Part shown: in pieces, positions 1 through 11,300 of the stretch
Layout of the letters: each line of letters opens with the position of its first letter
Numbering within the stretch: the first letter of the stretch is position 1
Assembly (NCBI GenBank): GCA_023634235.1
Contig: JAMKCF010000001.1
Coordinates: forward strand, 4,405,140 to 4,469,139
From: Pisaster brevispinus
Taxonomy: Eukaryota; Echinodermata; Asteroidea; Forcipulatida; Asteriidae
Reading direction: 5' to 3'
Length of the DNA: 64,000 nucleotides
Notes under the pieces: model-generated
Told to the model about the DNA's origin: nothing
The model's input: only the letters and a program-made list of their open reading frames with translations
Database searches by the model: none
Program-made: the position numbers and the translations under genes

Positions 1-75
1 CTTCAAAACCCGTCTTAAAAAGTGTTTCTCTTTGTGCAAGCGCCTTGAGCACCTTTTTGGTGGATATGTGTGCAA
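1..75 (+). mobile_element. possible LINE 3' remnant
   Basis: The first bases read as the end of a non-LTR retrotransposon ORF2 (a 'FKTRLKK' type C-terminal motif) followed by a tail with the 'gcgccttgagcac' motif typical of LINE/SINE 3' ends. It lies in the intron upstream of the exon at 413. Short and uncertain. Confidence 0.3.
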
Positions 76-412
76 CAATTCAGTTGAAATATATCTTACA
101 TCATGAACTCAATAAGAGAAGAAAATAAAGGTTTTAATGTTTTTTTTTTTAATGAAAAACTGTTCTAGAAAAACAAGCTCTTTCGACATAAAAAGTTAAT
201 TTTGCAGGGGTGATCTACAATACCAGAGCTTGAGTCCAGTTTAACTGCTCGACCACCACCATGACCACACGCCATGTAACATTCAGGGTCTAGATCAAAA
301 GTAGAACCCACGCCCCCAAGCTATTTTCCCGGAACGTTCAAGTTTGTTGAATCTCATTCTGGCTGTTCATGTTTTGATCTAACGCTAATTTCATGTCTTC
401 TTTGTCACACAG

Positions 413-510
413 TGATGGGGGCGATGGGACCAATGCAGCCAGGCTCAATGCCACCTCCCGGAGGACTCCTGCCCAGACCTGGAATCTCAGTTGCAAACAG
501 ACCCTCGTAA
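413..510 (+). CDS. terminal coding exon of an unidentified gene
   Basis: A pyrimidine-rich acceptor ending in CACACAG precedes the exon. It then reads about 32 codons rich in Met, Pro and Gly, ending PRPGISVANRPS and a TAA stop at 508-510. Low-complexity Pro/Met/Gly tails of this kind occur in RNA-processing and nuclear proteins, but the family is not recognisable from so little sequence. The rest of the gene lies left of the window; bases 1-412 are its last intron. It is transcribed towards IGHMBP2, so the two genes are convergent. No canonical AATAAA was found just after the stop; one occurs near 2265. Confidence 0.6.
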
Positions 511-812
511 CATTTTACAAGTTGTTTTTAGTTTTTTTAAAGTAAACTTTCCAAGTGTTTTTTTTTTTAAAATCCTTTCTGTTTGACTGTGCTCTGTTTT
601 AGTCAGGTGCCCCAAACTTTTCCCAACTCCCAAAAGAATAATATAACTGTTAAGAGACCACAACAGTTTACATGTTGAATATTGCTCATGGTTTTTTGCC
701 CTCATACGTCATAACATTTTACAAGTTGTTTTTAGTTTCTTTTTGGGGTACACTTTTTCAAGTGTCTTTTATTTTATTTTAAATCTGTTCTGTTTGTCTG
801 TGCTCTGTTTCT
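507..812. repeat. direct duplication in the 3' flank
   Basis: About 100 bases beginning 'aacattttacaagttgttttt' near the stop codon (507-606) recur at 711-812 with the same following features (TTTCAAGTG, then a run of T, then CTGTTTGTCTGTGCTCTGTTT). This is a diverged local duplication in the likely 3' UTR. From 813 to about 1390 nothing recognisable was seen. Confidence 0.6.
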
Positions 813-1394
813 GTCCCAAACTCTAATTTAACCTTTTCGATACCACAACAGCCTCAAGGGACTTGACCCAAATGGACCCCTTGCATTGGCTACCATCGTT
901 GATGAAACGCACACGCCTGGCAGGCTACCATTGGCTATTTGCTATTGTTTGTCATCAAAGATGGCGGTCAATGACATCTATAGCAGCTGAAAATGGCTGC
1001 AAGATTTGATCTACTTCCATAAACAGAAAGAGGTCATTGTGAAAGTCATGTCCTGAATTGAAATTGTCCAATGTTTCCCATGTTGTCATACTATTTATGT
1101 GTAAGACAAAACCGGTTTTCTGTATCAAGGGATTTTAAAGGCATTTTCACACAAAACATGAATACTGTCTCTCCGAGTATTTATTTGTTGTTAGCTCTAC
1201 CAATCCTGTATAATATCTTTCAATGATATTGGTGATATTTGATTTGGACATTTGAGTTTCACACCAAACAAAGCCAGAAATCCATGCATCTGTGCTTGAG
1301 CGTGCTCACAAAGGAGTCACTTTTAGAAGGCAATCATTGTTTTGAATCAGGACATCCACACCAGGGGTTAGTGAGGCTGTATAAGATCAAGCCC

Positions 1395-1700
1395 AGCCCA
1401 ATTTCAAAGAGCTGCTTAAGCTGAACAAACAGCTAAGCACAACAAAATTATGCTTAAAAAAAATACCATGCCACATGTTAGACCCAATAGCTGTGGTGCT
1501 GTACTCTGTTTTTTTCCTCGAAATTTTGACATCTGCCTTCAGACTACGACCGCAGATGTAAAAAAAACTAAACAAACAAAACTGGAGTACAGTGCCCCAG
1601 TTACTGGGTCTAGCCATGTGCTAGATCTGTGACAGGTATCCTGCTTATTTTTGCTTAGCAGAAAACGTTTAAGCATTTTTGTCCTGCTTAACCTGCTCTT
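1395..1700. mobile_element. GCTTAAGC-type MITE with nested MITE
   Basis: The outer element has inverted ends reading 'cccaatttcaaagagctgct' and 'aagcattttt..ctgcttaacctgctc'. It belongs to the family also seen near 3046, 7622, 21400, 23940 and 33309. A second fold-back element (about 1480-1615, ends AGACCCA/TGGGTCT, copy at 26930-27090) is inserted in the middle. Confidence 0.55.
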
Positions 1701-2371
1701 TCTTTGTCTTCAAACTTCCGTGACAATGTTAACTTGTTGTGCTACTTTTTGTACAAACAGACAGCGAATTTGCTAAACCTTAACATCATACATTGTAAAT
1801 GGCATGTCTGTAATTTGTCCGTCTTTCCCCTGATATATGTTTACATAGATGTTCCTTCGCCTTCAATTTTTGTTGACAATGTTAACTTGTTTCCGAGCCT
1901 CTGGTTTTCAATTTGTAGTGATGTAGAGCGTGTAGAAATACCTTACTGTTAAGCTCGGTGTACCTTCATACTCCATGCGAGATTGAATACGAAGTGTAAC
2001 ATGTGATGCAAACAATTCCTAATACACCATGCAAGTCTCACACGAATTCAGATATCTTTGCGTCCACTTTGGTCCCACATTTATTGCTTTAACGTGTGAA
2101 AGAAACAGACTTGAGCACTTTAAGTAGTCGCATTGTTCGAATACGCGCAAGACCTACACAGTATATTGTGAAGGGAATTCACTTTCGGAGTTCGCGTAAG
2201 GTATGAATTGGGCTTAACACACTGGATGCTCAGGAGTTGTGTTCCTTTTATGTATGTATTTTGCAAATAAAACATTCTCATTTAATAGAACTGATTCTGA
2301 TTGAAGGAGTTTTTTTATTACAGTTGTCAAATTTGTTCAGTACAAGCACGTTTTTAAAGAAATTAATTACA

Positions 2372-2557
2372 TTCAACCCTTGTTATATAAGTCACTGTTT
2401 TAAAGAGGTTCTGCTTATAAAGAGTACATTCTGAAGTCCCGAATCTCATTTCTGCTTTGTACCTCTTTGTTTTGCTGTCCTCTCGTAACAATGTTTCAGT
2501 TACAAAGAGGTAATTTGGCCAGACCAAGCAACCTTGTTATAACAAGAGTCGACTGTA
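2372..2557. mobile_element. pogo/Tigger-like MITE
   Basis: An inverted-repeat element with ends of the type 'CAACCCTTGTTATA' and 'GTTATAACAAGAGTCGACTG', flanked by TA. Other copies lie at 6469-6613 and 13922-14115, with a fragment at 15308-15350. Such ends with TA duplication are typical of pogo/Tigger (Tc1/mariner superfamily) non-autonomous elements. From 2560 to 3040 nothing else was recognised. Confidence 0.55.
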
Positions 2558-3045
2558 ATATAATCATTAAAATATTAAACAAACATTGGATGCATTTGAG
2601 TGCAATGTCAGAGGGTATAATCAAGAGGTGAGATCTGGACTATTCCATTTCACAGTCTCCAAAACAAAGCACAAAAGAAATATTGTCACTACATAAACTT
2701 TATACAACTCACACATACATCCCTGTCATTTAAAATTCTTTTCACAAAATTTACCTGGAATCTCGTCCACCCTACACTCTAAAAATTCCTTTCCATTTTC
2801 TTACACTTGCAGGAAAATACAGTAGGAAAAAGGCACACTTTAAATTTGTAAAATATACAACTTAACTACATGTAGTATCAAATTGCTTTGCTATCTGGAG
2901 GTACCCCCATCGATGCTACTGGTCTTTGTATCGTCTCCAAGCACATGGCTTTTTGTAGTCTTGATTGGCGTTAATTTTGTTAACGTCGCCGCTGTCGCAA
3001 CACGAATTACTGGATATAAGATATCTGTATCACACAAACGTCTGG

Positions 3046-3255
3046 GCCCAATTTCATGGCTTTGCTTATCGCGGAATTCTGCGTTTACGATCACCATTCT
3101 CCGCTTGCTCTGCAAGCGCCGAATTTCTGTTTCGCTGTGTAAGTGAAGAATGCCTAGTAAAGTAGAGTACACACGCACAAAAGTACAAACTCTCTGCTAA
3201 CCTGTGAAATACGCTTGACGTAAGCGGCTATCCTTTGCTTACGGTAAGCAGAGCC
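3046..3255. mobile_element. GGGCCCAATTTCAT-type MITE copy
   Basis: Starts GGGCCCAATTTCATGG and contains internal inverted segments with GCTTAC/GTAAGC motifs. It is a diverged member of the family at 23940-24127. Confidence 0.5.
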
Positions 3256-3259
3256 ATAC

Positions 3260-3660
3260 AATACAATACAATAAATACATTTATATAGCACTCTAACACA
3301 TCAAAGATGGTTTCACAGCGCTGAACAGTCTGGAAAATTAACCAAATAATCCAGTTAAGCATGCAGGCCATAGTTCAAACAGATGGGTTTTCAGAGCCTT
3401 CTTAAAAAGCGTCCAAGGAAGTGGAGCAGGGGATGCACTGTGGAAGCTCATTCCAGAGTCGAGGTGCATGTGCCTGGAATGCATGGTCACCAACTACGCT
3501 GTATGTTCTAGGAACATGGAGAAGGGTAATGAAATTGGGCCATGTTCAAATCAGATTCGTAGACTTGCACAGTCCCTCAAAGCCAGTTGATATTGCGCCC
3601 TCTACTGGTGACCTTAAAAAACAAATAGCCAATCAAGACTAGGCTTCTTGGGGATAGCTC
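3260..3660. mobile_element. degenerate retroelement tail
   Basis: An 'aatacatttatatagcac' motif, common in the 3' ends of marine-invertebrate SINEs and LINEs, is followed by about 350 bases with a 'TTCCAGAGTCGAGG' segment reminiscent of LINE 3' sequence. No intact ORF. From 3660 to 4350 only a similar 'gcgctatataaatcc' tail near 4165 was seen. Confidence 0.3.
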
Positions 3661-4354
3661 TAAAGGGGCACAGTGCTTTCAAATCTCCTAAAATGTCGCT
3701 GTTTGAAAATGCTCTTTATTTATTTTAAGAGTTGTTCATGCACAAAAAACACCTACAGTGTGTTGTAATTAGTGAGTAAAGATTAAAAATACCCCGTTTA
3801 TTTGACTCTGCCCCCCCTAGAAAAAAATGGTGCCCCCCCCTCCCCTTGTGCCTCCCTAAAAAATTACCCTTAGATAAGACGCTGGTTCAGCCACCAATAA
3901 CTGATACATGTGTACCATTTTGAGACAGGTCTAATTATTGCCAGACGGCTATCAAACTCTCTGGATTGACCATGGTATTTAGGAAGAATATACTTTTTTT
4001 TATTAGGAAACGGAGGATGGTGGTGGGAGCAAGCAGAAACATTTCTGTTTTGTCCTTCAAAAAAGGGTCTCAGGATTCACCGGTTCTCCAGCTTGTAGCT
4101 GGTAGTCACCATCACTTTGGTCTTTCTTTTTCTCCTTAAGCGCCTTGCATCTTTTGGTAATATGGCGCTATATAAATCCAGTTATTATTATTACTATTAT
4201 TTTATGGTGGCATTGCTTGAGTTATCATAACTATTTCTCCTAGACAGGAGCAGAGTATACTGTTTGAAACGTGGAGACCTCAACGGCTCTTCTCAGGACC
4301 AACCAACACTACTCCCAAAAGAGTTTAATACTTTGTTGAAACCGCGATATACCA

Positions 4355-5326
4355 TTATATTTTTTCTGATAATGATTTTTTCTTTGATGTTTTTCTTGTC
4401 CGCTTCTCTGCCATCTCGCTCCGCTTCTTGTCCAATTGGCGCTCCAGGTGGGCCCGGTGATTGGGGTCCACCTTGCGTTCCTTGACCCCACTCCCTGCCC
4501 TCACAATCTTCTCCCGGTGGACGACCTTCCGGGCGTGCGCCCTCGCCATCTCCCCGCACCCGTGCACCTCTGGGATGTTGTGGCCAAAGCAGTAGCGGCA
4601 GTTACAGAACTGACACAGCACCCCCGTCAGCGAGATCTTCTCCTTGCATTTGACATAATTGCATCTGGTGTCGGACTTGATCGCTATGGCAATGAGAGCG
4701 TCAAAGTCCTCCGCCGTGGTCTTCTGGAGGAGATTGCGCTGTTTGCTCTTGTCCATCTTCTTCTTGACTCCAGACGCCTCCTTCAGGCGTTGCTTATCCT
4801 CGGAGACTTTCTCGCAGTGTATTTCGTGGAGGAAGACACTACCAGCTGGGAGTTTCTTCTTACAGAACTTACACTTGTAAAGCTCCATCTTCTCATCTGG
4901 CACTTTCACCTCAGGTGTCGGAACTTTAGCTGTTTTTGCAGATTGTGCTGGGGCTTCTGTAGATAATTTGAGGTTGTTCCCACGCTTCACATTCAATAAA
5001 TCTGGGCTGGGACTCAAGTTAGTGTCGCGGTCGCATTCTACAAAGCTTCCCTCAGGATTACGGGTTAAAACTTCTTGAGCGTCCAGATCCAAATCGCCGA
5101 TGACTTCCATCGGGTTTTTGGTTTTCATTTCTTCAATGATGACATCAACATTTGAATCTGCTCCTGCCGACCCTGTGGTCGCATCGTCGAGAGACTTCTC
5201 CCTCAGTGCATCATGGGAAGGGTCAGCTTTGGACTCCTTGGCTGCGCATGGCTCTTTGCTGATGGTGATGTGCCGATCCTTTCCCTCCCCCACACTGAAA
5301 TGGTGTAGTCCAATTTTCTCCGCAAC
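4355..5326 (-). CDS. IGHMBP2: IGHMBP2 exon 12: end of R3H, linker, AN1 zinc finger
   Basis: The exon opens after TGTTACAG with [16 protein letters not shown], completing the R3H domain begun in exon 11. It runs through a poorly conserved acidic/polar linker of about 180 codons. It then encodes an AN1-type zinc finger ([30 protein letters not shown]) and a basic tail with HARK and LERQLDKK motifs, as in vertebrate IGHMBP2. The stop is TAA at 4357-4355. A CxxC-type motif with a trailing His ([11 protein letters not shown], about 170 codons into the exon) is an additional zinc-finger-like segment. The 323-residue length is close to the equivalent vertebrate segment. Confidence 0.95.
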   Translation of the reverse strand, partial: VAEKIGLHHFSVGEGKDRHITISKEPCAAKESKADPSHDALREKSLDDATTGSAGADSNVDVIIEEMKTKNPMEVIGDLDLDAQEVLTRNPEGSFVECDRDTNLSPSPDLLNVKRGNNLKLSTEAPAQSAKTAKVPTPEVKVPDEKMELYKCKFCKKKLPAGSVFLHEIHCEKVSEDKQRLKEASGVKKKMDKSKQRNLLQKTTAEDFDALIAIAIKSDTRCNYVKCKEKISLTGVLCQFCNCRYCFGHNIPEVHGCGEMARAHARKVVHREKIVRAGSGVKERKVDPNHRAHLERQLDKKRSEMAEKRTRKTSKKKSLSEKI

Positions 5327-8300
5327 CTGTAACATTTGAAGCAAAACAGTTGTAAGTTACCATATGTAAACAAAAACAAACTATATACAACAAAATGGCT
5401 GACGCAAACAAATTGCCCTCCACCTTGTTTTGCCATCCACCTTGTTTTCCTTTGAATTGTGCTCATTATGGGTGACCATCAGGCAAAACAGAAAAACCAA
5501 CAAAGTACCAAGAATCTTAAAAGAAAAAACAGTTTGTAAAATAAAAGAAAGACTGGCGGACAAAGGTTTTGACAAAATAGGGAGACAGCCAAATCAAAAG
5601 AATCGTCAATGAGTCTTTGCAAGACAGATGTCATAGTTATGTGAAGCGTCGTTAGGGCCTTTAACACTAGCCAGGCGTACATTGTCTAGTACAAAACTGC
5701 TGGGATTCAGTAAAAAACACTTCTCAACTTGCCCTGTTGGATACTAAAAAAGGACAAACCTACTTGTCTACAATCATCATATATTTTTCCTTTCCAAATG
5801 TCAATACTAAATTGTTCAAAATGTTTAAATATACTTTTTGAGTGAGTGCATGTAATATTCATTTGAGCAACAAGCTGACTGTGACTGCTACCATTAATAC
5901 GATAAGACTTAAGGCTATGCATGGTGGAAAAAAATACTAAGTACGTAAGGTTTGCGGTGATGCCATGTAAAAATCTCTTTCTTGTGAGTAGTGGAAAGAT
6001 GCTCAACTCATCAACCAAAACAACAGAGACCAGAGACGCATCAAAGAAGCAATAGAGACAACACAGTACAAGACACTGGGCATGAACATTAGCAACATCT
6101 GGCAACCTCTACTCACACTAAACAGCTAAAGAACCGCAAAAACCATCCACGCTCCAGCGAACCCAATTAACACTGAAACCCACCCAACCCTACATAATCT
6201 CACACACACAGCAGAGTCCAGCATTCTCCAGAAGACGGTCAGACCACACTGACTGAAACGTCGAGCAGCACAAACCGGCTAGTCAGAGCCACCACTACTC
6301 ACAAAAAGAGATTTTACCGCAAACCTAACTTAGATCGCGCGCGTCTGCCTATTCTTCAACACTGGCAGACGCGCTGATCTAGCTCTAGCTGTAGCCGAAG
6401 TCACCGTTTCGGACACGGCCTTACTTACCATTAACACATTGGAAAGATAAAAAATGTTGACAATACAGTCAACCCTCACTATAAAGAGCACTGTTATATC
6501 TCATTTCTGCTTGGTGTTTCTTTGTTCATGCTGTCCTCTTATAACAAAGTTCCGGTTTTAAAGAGGTAATTAGGCCAGTCCCAGTGGTCTCGTTATAACG
6601 AGAGTCGACTGTTGTTTCAAATTTGGACTTATAAAACTTCCTGATGGCAAGTAAAATGCACGGTTTACTAGCCCAGGGAGGCTTTTTAAAAAATAGCTTA
6701 AAACCCTTAAATGAGGGAAAGGGCCAATAAATGGTACCACACAATGATTAATTAAGCCATATCTCCAAAGTTTAATGACCTGGGGAGTCAAATTACATGA
6801 TATCCTAGAATGGACCATTACACATATCTAAGGGGGGGGGGGGGCAGACCCCAAAGTATATATTTTTTTTACAGGAATTTTTCAAAATATATATTGGATG
6901 GAGTGGTAGTAATTATTGGCTCCTTGGGGGGCATTGCTTAGATAATTAGAGAAATATATCAACTACTGGTTAGCTAACGGATTCAAACAATCCTAGACAT
7001 TTAGCTGGGCATGTAAAGAAGTCACTTAGATGTAAACAAATTTGGGAAATGCACATATTTTGAAAAATACATAATTGGATGGTGTGGTAATAAATATTGG
7101 CCCTGTCAGGAAAGTCAAGGGCATTGCTTAGATAATTAGAGCTTAGCTAATTAGGGAAAAAATCAATCAAATAATTCGCGTAAGGCCTGGGGTGGATTTC
7201 ACAAAGAGATAAGACTAGTCTTATCTGAAGTTAGGACCAGTAACTGGTCTTAAGTTAGGACTAGTCCTATCTCCTAGCATTGCCTAGGACTAGTCCTAAG
7301 TTAGGATGGGTTTTGTGAAATGAACGTTGATCCAAAGCATGGGCAAAAAAAATCCAAGCTGTTTGGTTTTGACGAGCTAACATGGCTCGGAATAATACTT
7401 GAACTTCAACTTGTGCCTGACTGACCTGATGAATGACCAGTCGGTCATGGGAGTTGAGGGTAGAGGGAAACTGGATTTGATCTCTAGTCCGGTCTTGGGA
7501 GAAGCGCTGCACTTGTTCCGTCAACTCCAGCTCCTTCTTTGCAGAGGCTTCAGCATCAAACCTCCTGAGTATAAAAAGATATTTATTGTATTAAAATTTG
7601 AACCCTGCAGCGAGGATCTCGGCCCAGTTTCACAGCGCTTCTTAAACAGAAAATATTGCTTAACCTTTTTCTGTTAAGCAACAATTGGTAGGAAACCAGT
7701 CATAAATGGTACATATGACATGGTATTTTGGCTGGTAACCTTATTATGGTAAGCATAATTTATTTTAATTTGGGTTTGAACAAAGAAAAATTGACTGGAG
7801 CAGGACTTGAACCAACGACCTCCTGATTAACGTACCGGCGCTCTACCAACTGAGCTATCCAGCCCTATGTTGGCGGTCTCCCTATTAGTCAATATCTTTG
7901 TTCGGGGGTGCCGAACATAGTTTATTTTGTTAAACTTAGCTACTCATTGTTTTTAAGCAGCTCTATGAAATGGGGCACTGTTGGTTGCAAGTACGTTACC
8001 AGCACACGCCGACAAGCTTTTTCCATAGGTTAAGAGGGTTTGTTTTGCATTTCTCAACACTTTTTGTTCTAGTGTGTTGTTTACAAGTCCGTGCATTGCC
8101 TCCTAATTTTGGCTTATTTGTTTGCTAATTTGGTTTCATCTACCAATGACAATTGACCGACCGTTTCTGTACACATAGGATGGTGGCAGAGTTTTGTCCT
8201 GGCCCTTCTAACCAAATCATTGACCCCTGTTGATTGACCCCTGTTGTCTGCGACGACGTGTGGCATGGTCCAGCTTAGGATATCATGGCAATTGGTAATT

Positions 8301-11300
8301 AGTCCAAAATTTAATGACCATAACAAATTACTTGGTACGAAGCACTGCAGTTCCTGATAAACGTGTAACATTTTGAGAGAATTCCCTTCAAAGAAATGTG
8401 GTTTTAGAGAAAGGGATTCAAGAAATTGTCCGAGAAACATTTTTGGATGAAACGTTTCTCAGGCTGTATCTCAGATTGTGATTATTCTTCCTGCATTGAC
8501 TCAACTGCTCCAGATTTTCGGGGATATCTCAAAAACGCTACCACCTTTTGAACTGAAATTTTCACAGGTTAGTTTTGTTGTATATCTACATTTATATGAA
8601 TTAAAATAGTCGCATGGTTCCAAAAACCAAGGTGTACTTTGCCTTTAAGACAATGGAAAGTTTGAAATATGTCAGGATGTGCTGACAATGGATTGCACTG
8701 CAGGGTTTTAAGCACCCTGTATTTATTTTAAACAATTTTTTTCCTGACTACGAACAATGCAAGCCTGGTACTACATGTATGTTCATGTAAAGGCGAGGGG
8801 TTTTGTCTTTGGTAAAGATCCTATTGCCAAGGGAAATATTGCTTTCAATCATTCAAACAATCTTAACATTTGTATGGCGCCATATTCGAACGGTCATTGC
8901 CCATGGTGCCAGACAGTAACGCCGTGTCCGAAATGGCGACTTCAGCTACAGGTACAGCTAGATCAGTGCGTCTGCCAGTGTTGAAGAATAGGCAGACGCG
9001 CACGATCTAGCCGTAGCTCTAGCCGAAGTCGCCGTTTCGGACACGGCCTAAGCTCTTGTAAGCAGTTGAGATTTGAGTGACATCTTGACAGTCGGTATTA
9101 TAGGTGATTGCCTGATGTTGTAAGGAAGGCTGTTCCAGATCCTGGGGGCCGCGACAGAAAAGGCGCGGTCACCCCAACTGTGTTTGCCTCTAGGAATGGA
9201 TAATGCAGATCTGTCAGAACTGGAGCGCAAGTTACGAGTTTTTTTATGGGAAGGTCAGTAGGTTGGTCAGGTATGCTCGACCACGAGAATTCAGACATTG
9301 GTACACAAGCAGCATGATCTTGTACTGAATTCGTGGCTCAATTGGTACCCAGTGCAAGTCCTTTACAAGGTCAAATTTCCTTGCACAGACTATCAACCGA
9401 GCTGCCATTTCACCTTGAGCAAGGGGTACCAATGTTAAAGTAAAAAAAAGGAAGTGATTTCTTTTTGAAATGGTTTTGAAATTAGCAGAAAATTCTCAAA
9501 GGGCGTTTAGGGAGGGCGGGGTTTGGGGCAATGGAAGGGTGAGGGACGAGGGACAACTAACATACTCATGGTTTTTTATTTTTATTTTATATTTATTTAT
9601 TGTCAGACAAACCTTTCCTTGTTCCCAGGGATGTTGTAATGCTTTGCCCGGGGTTGTGGTTGCTTCAGTCTGGTACCCTTCTCAGTACCTGAGGATTGCT
9701 TGCTTTGTCTCAAGATGAGACGATCTGGTCTTGTAAATCCGCTGATGTCAATTTCTGTGGTCAAAGTTCAAAGTTGTGTTAATAGTTTGGCATGTTGTGG
9801 CTGAGAGGTCAGAGGTTAACAGCACTTAACACAAGCTCTAGTGTTTCTCAGCAGAGTGTGGGTTCCAGTCCTGGTTGTGGCACTTGTGTCCTAGAGCAAG
9901 ATACTTTACCGTAATTGCCTTGTCCTTTGGATCGTAGGTCTCGTGTACTAGGATTGGTAGTGAACGTAAAAACAGCCCAGAACACTTATCATGGTAGAGT
10001 AGGGGTTAAGCCTGGTGTTTCTGGTTCATGTAGCAAGCTCCCTTGTAGCCAGGGATCACATTCGCTCGGCCCCAGCGGCCTATCCAGGACCGCTGGGATG
10101 GGCAGCTTGCACAGATTCTTGTTCAGGAAGTACGTCATGCGGGCAGTGCTTGCAGCGTGAGTGTGATGCATGATGGGACTGAGCATTAACCAATGAGCGT
10201 GCTTGATACGTTTGCCCATCCCAGCGCTTTGGTTTTAAGGCAAGGCGCTGGGGACGAGCGAAGGGATCACACCCGATGCGACAGCCAGGGATCTCCTTAA
10301 GGGGATGCGACTTCTTAACCTGTTGCATGAAACAAAACACTTTTCTTTTTTGTGGACTAATACTAATAATATTTTAATAATAATGTACATTTTCAATTTG
10401 CACATATCCGTCACTTGGTGACACTCATGGCGCTTCAATATTCAGTATTTTCTTGCAAGGTATTTGGGGCAACGTTTCTGAAGTATGAGACCTACTCCTT
10501 TACATAGCACTATGTACTATGGTTACAAGGTGCTGTGGTGCAATATGCAGCCAATCAAACCAGGAACACCGGGGCGAACCCCTTCTCTTTTTGATAAGTG
10601 CACTGGGTTCTTTTACGTTCGTTACACAACACACGGGGCTAACGGCTTTACGTCCCATCCGGAGGACGAAGCAATAATGGTTAAGTGTCTTGCTTAAGGA
10701 CACAAGTGTCACGACCGGGACTCGAACCCACACTCTGCTGAGTCGGAAACACCAGAGCTTGGGTCCGATGCTCTTATCCGCTCGGCTACGATATGCCACA
10801 GAAAGAATGAATGAATGAACTAGGCTGCTTGGTCACGACACGCTGTATCGCTCGGCAACAATGCAACAAATCTCACCCTCTTGATACTGGAACGCACTCC
10901 TGACCTCCCCGTTTGCCGACATGTACTCCACCAGATTCTTCAGGAATCCATGATGGCTGACTGTCTCCGAGTCGCAGATGACTGCAACATGACGGCGAGC
11001 TCGTGTGACCGCAACGTTGATCCGACGATCCTCAGCTAAGAAACCAACTTCACCTAGATAGAAATAATGTAAAATGTATATTCAACTTGTGGTAAACACC
11101 ATGTGTATATATCTACTTTGCTGTGTAGATTTTGTTCTTTGAGAACTTGTCTTGCTATTTATTCTACTGCCGCGGAGTAGATTTTGGAAATCGGGAGACT
11201 ACTTTAGTTCTCAAAAGAACTGTCCTGCTTGTTTACTACTAAGTGAGTGGAAGGTAGGAAATGGGCTGGGACTAATACTTTCGCTTAGTGGATCAAGAGG

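Noticed and set aside
4436..4966. 176-codon plus ORF
   Set aside because: It is the complement of IGHMBP2 exon 12; the minus frame carries the AN1 and R3H signatures.
7786..7870. functional tRNA gene
   Set aside because: tRNA-like head is followed by a SINE body, and three near-identical copies with a poor anticodon loop exist. The Leu-like heads at 10797, 22181, 25415, 46280 and 53861 are also SINE heads.
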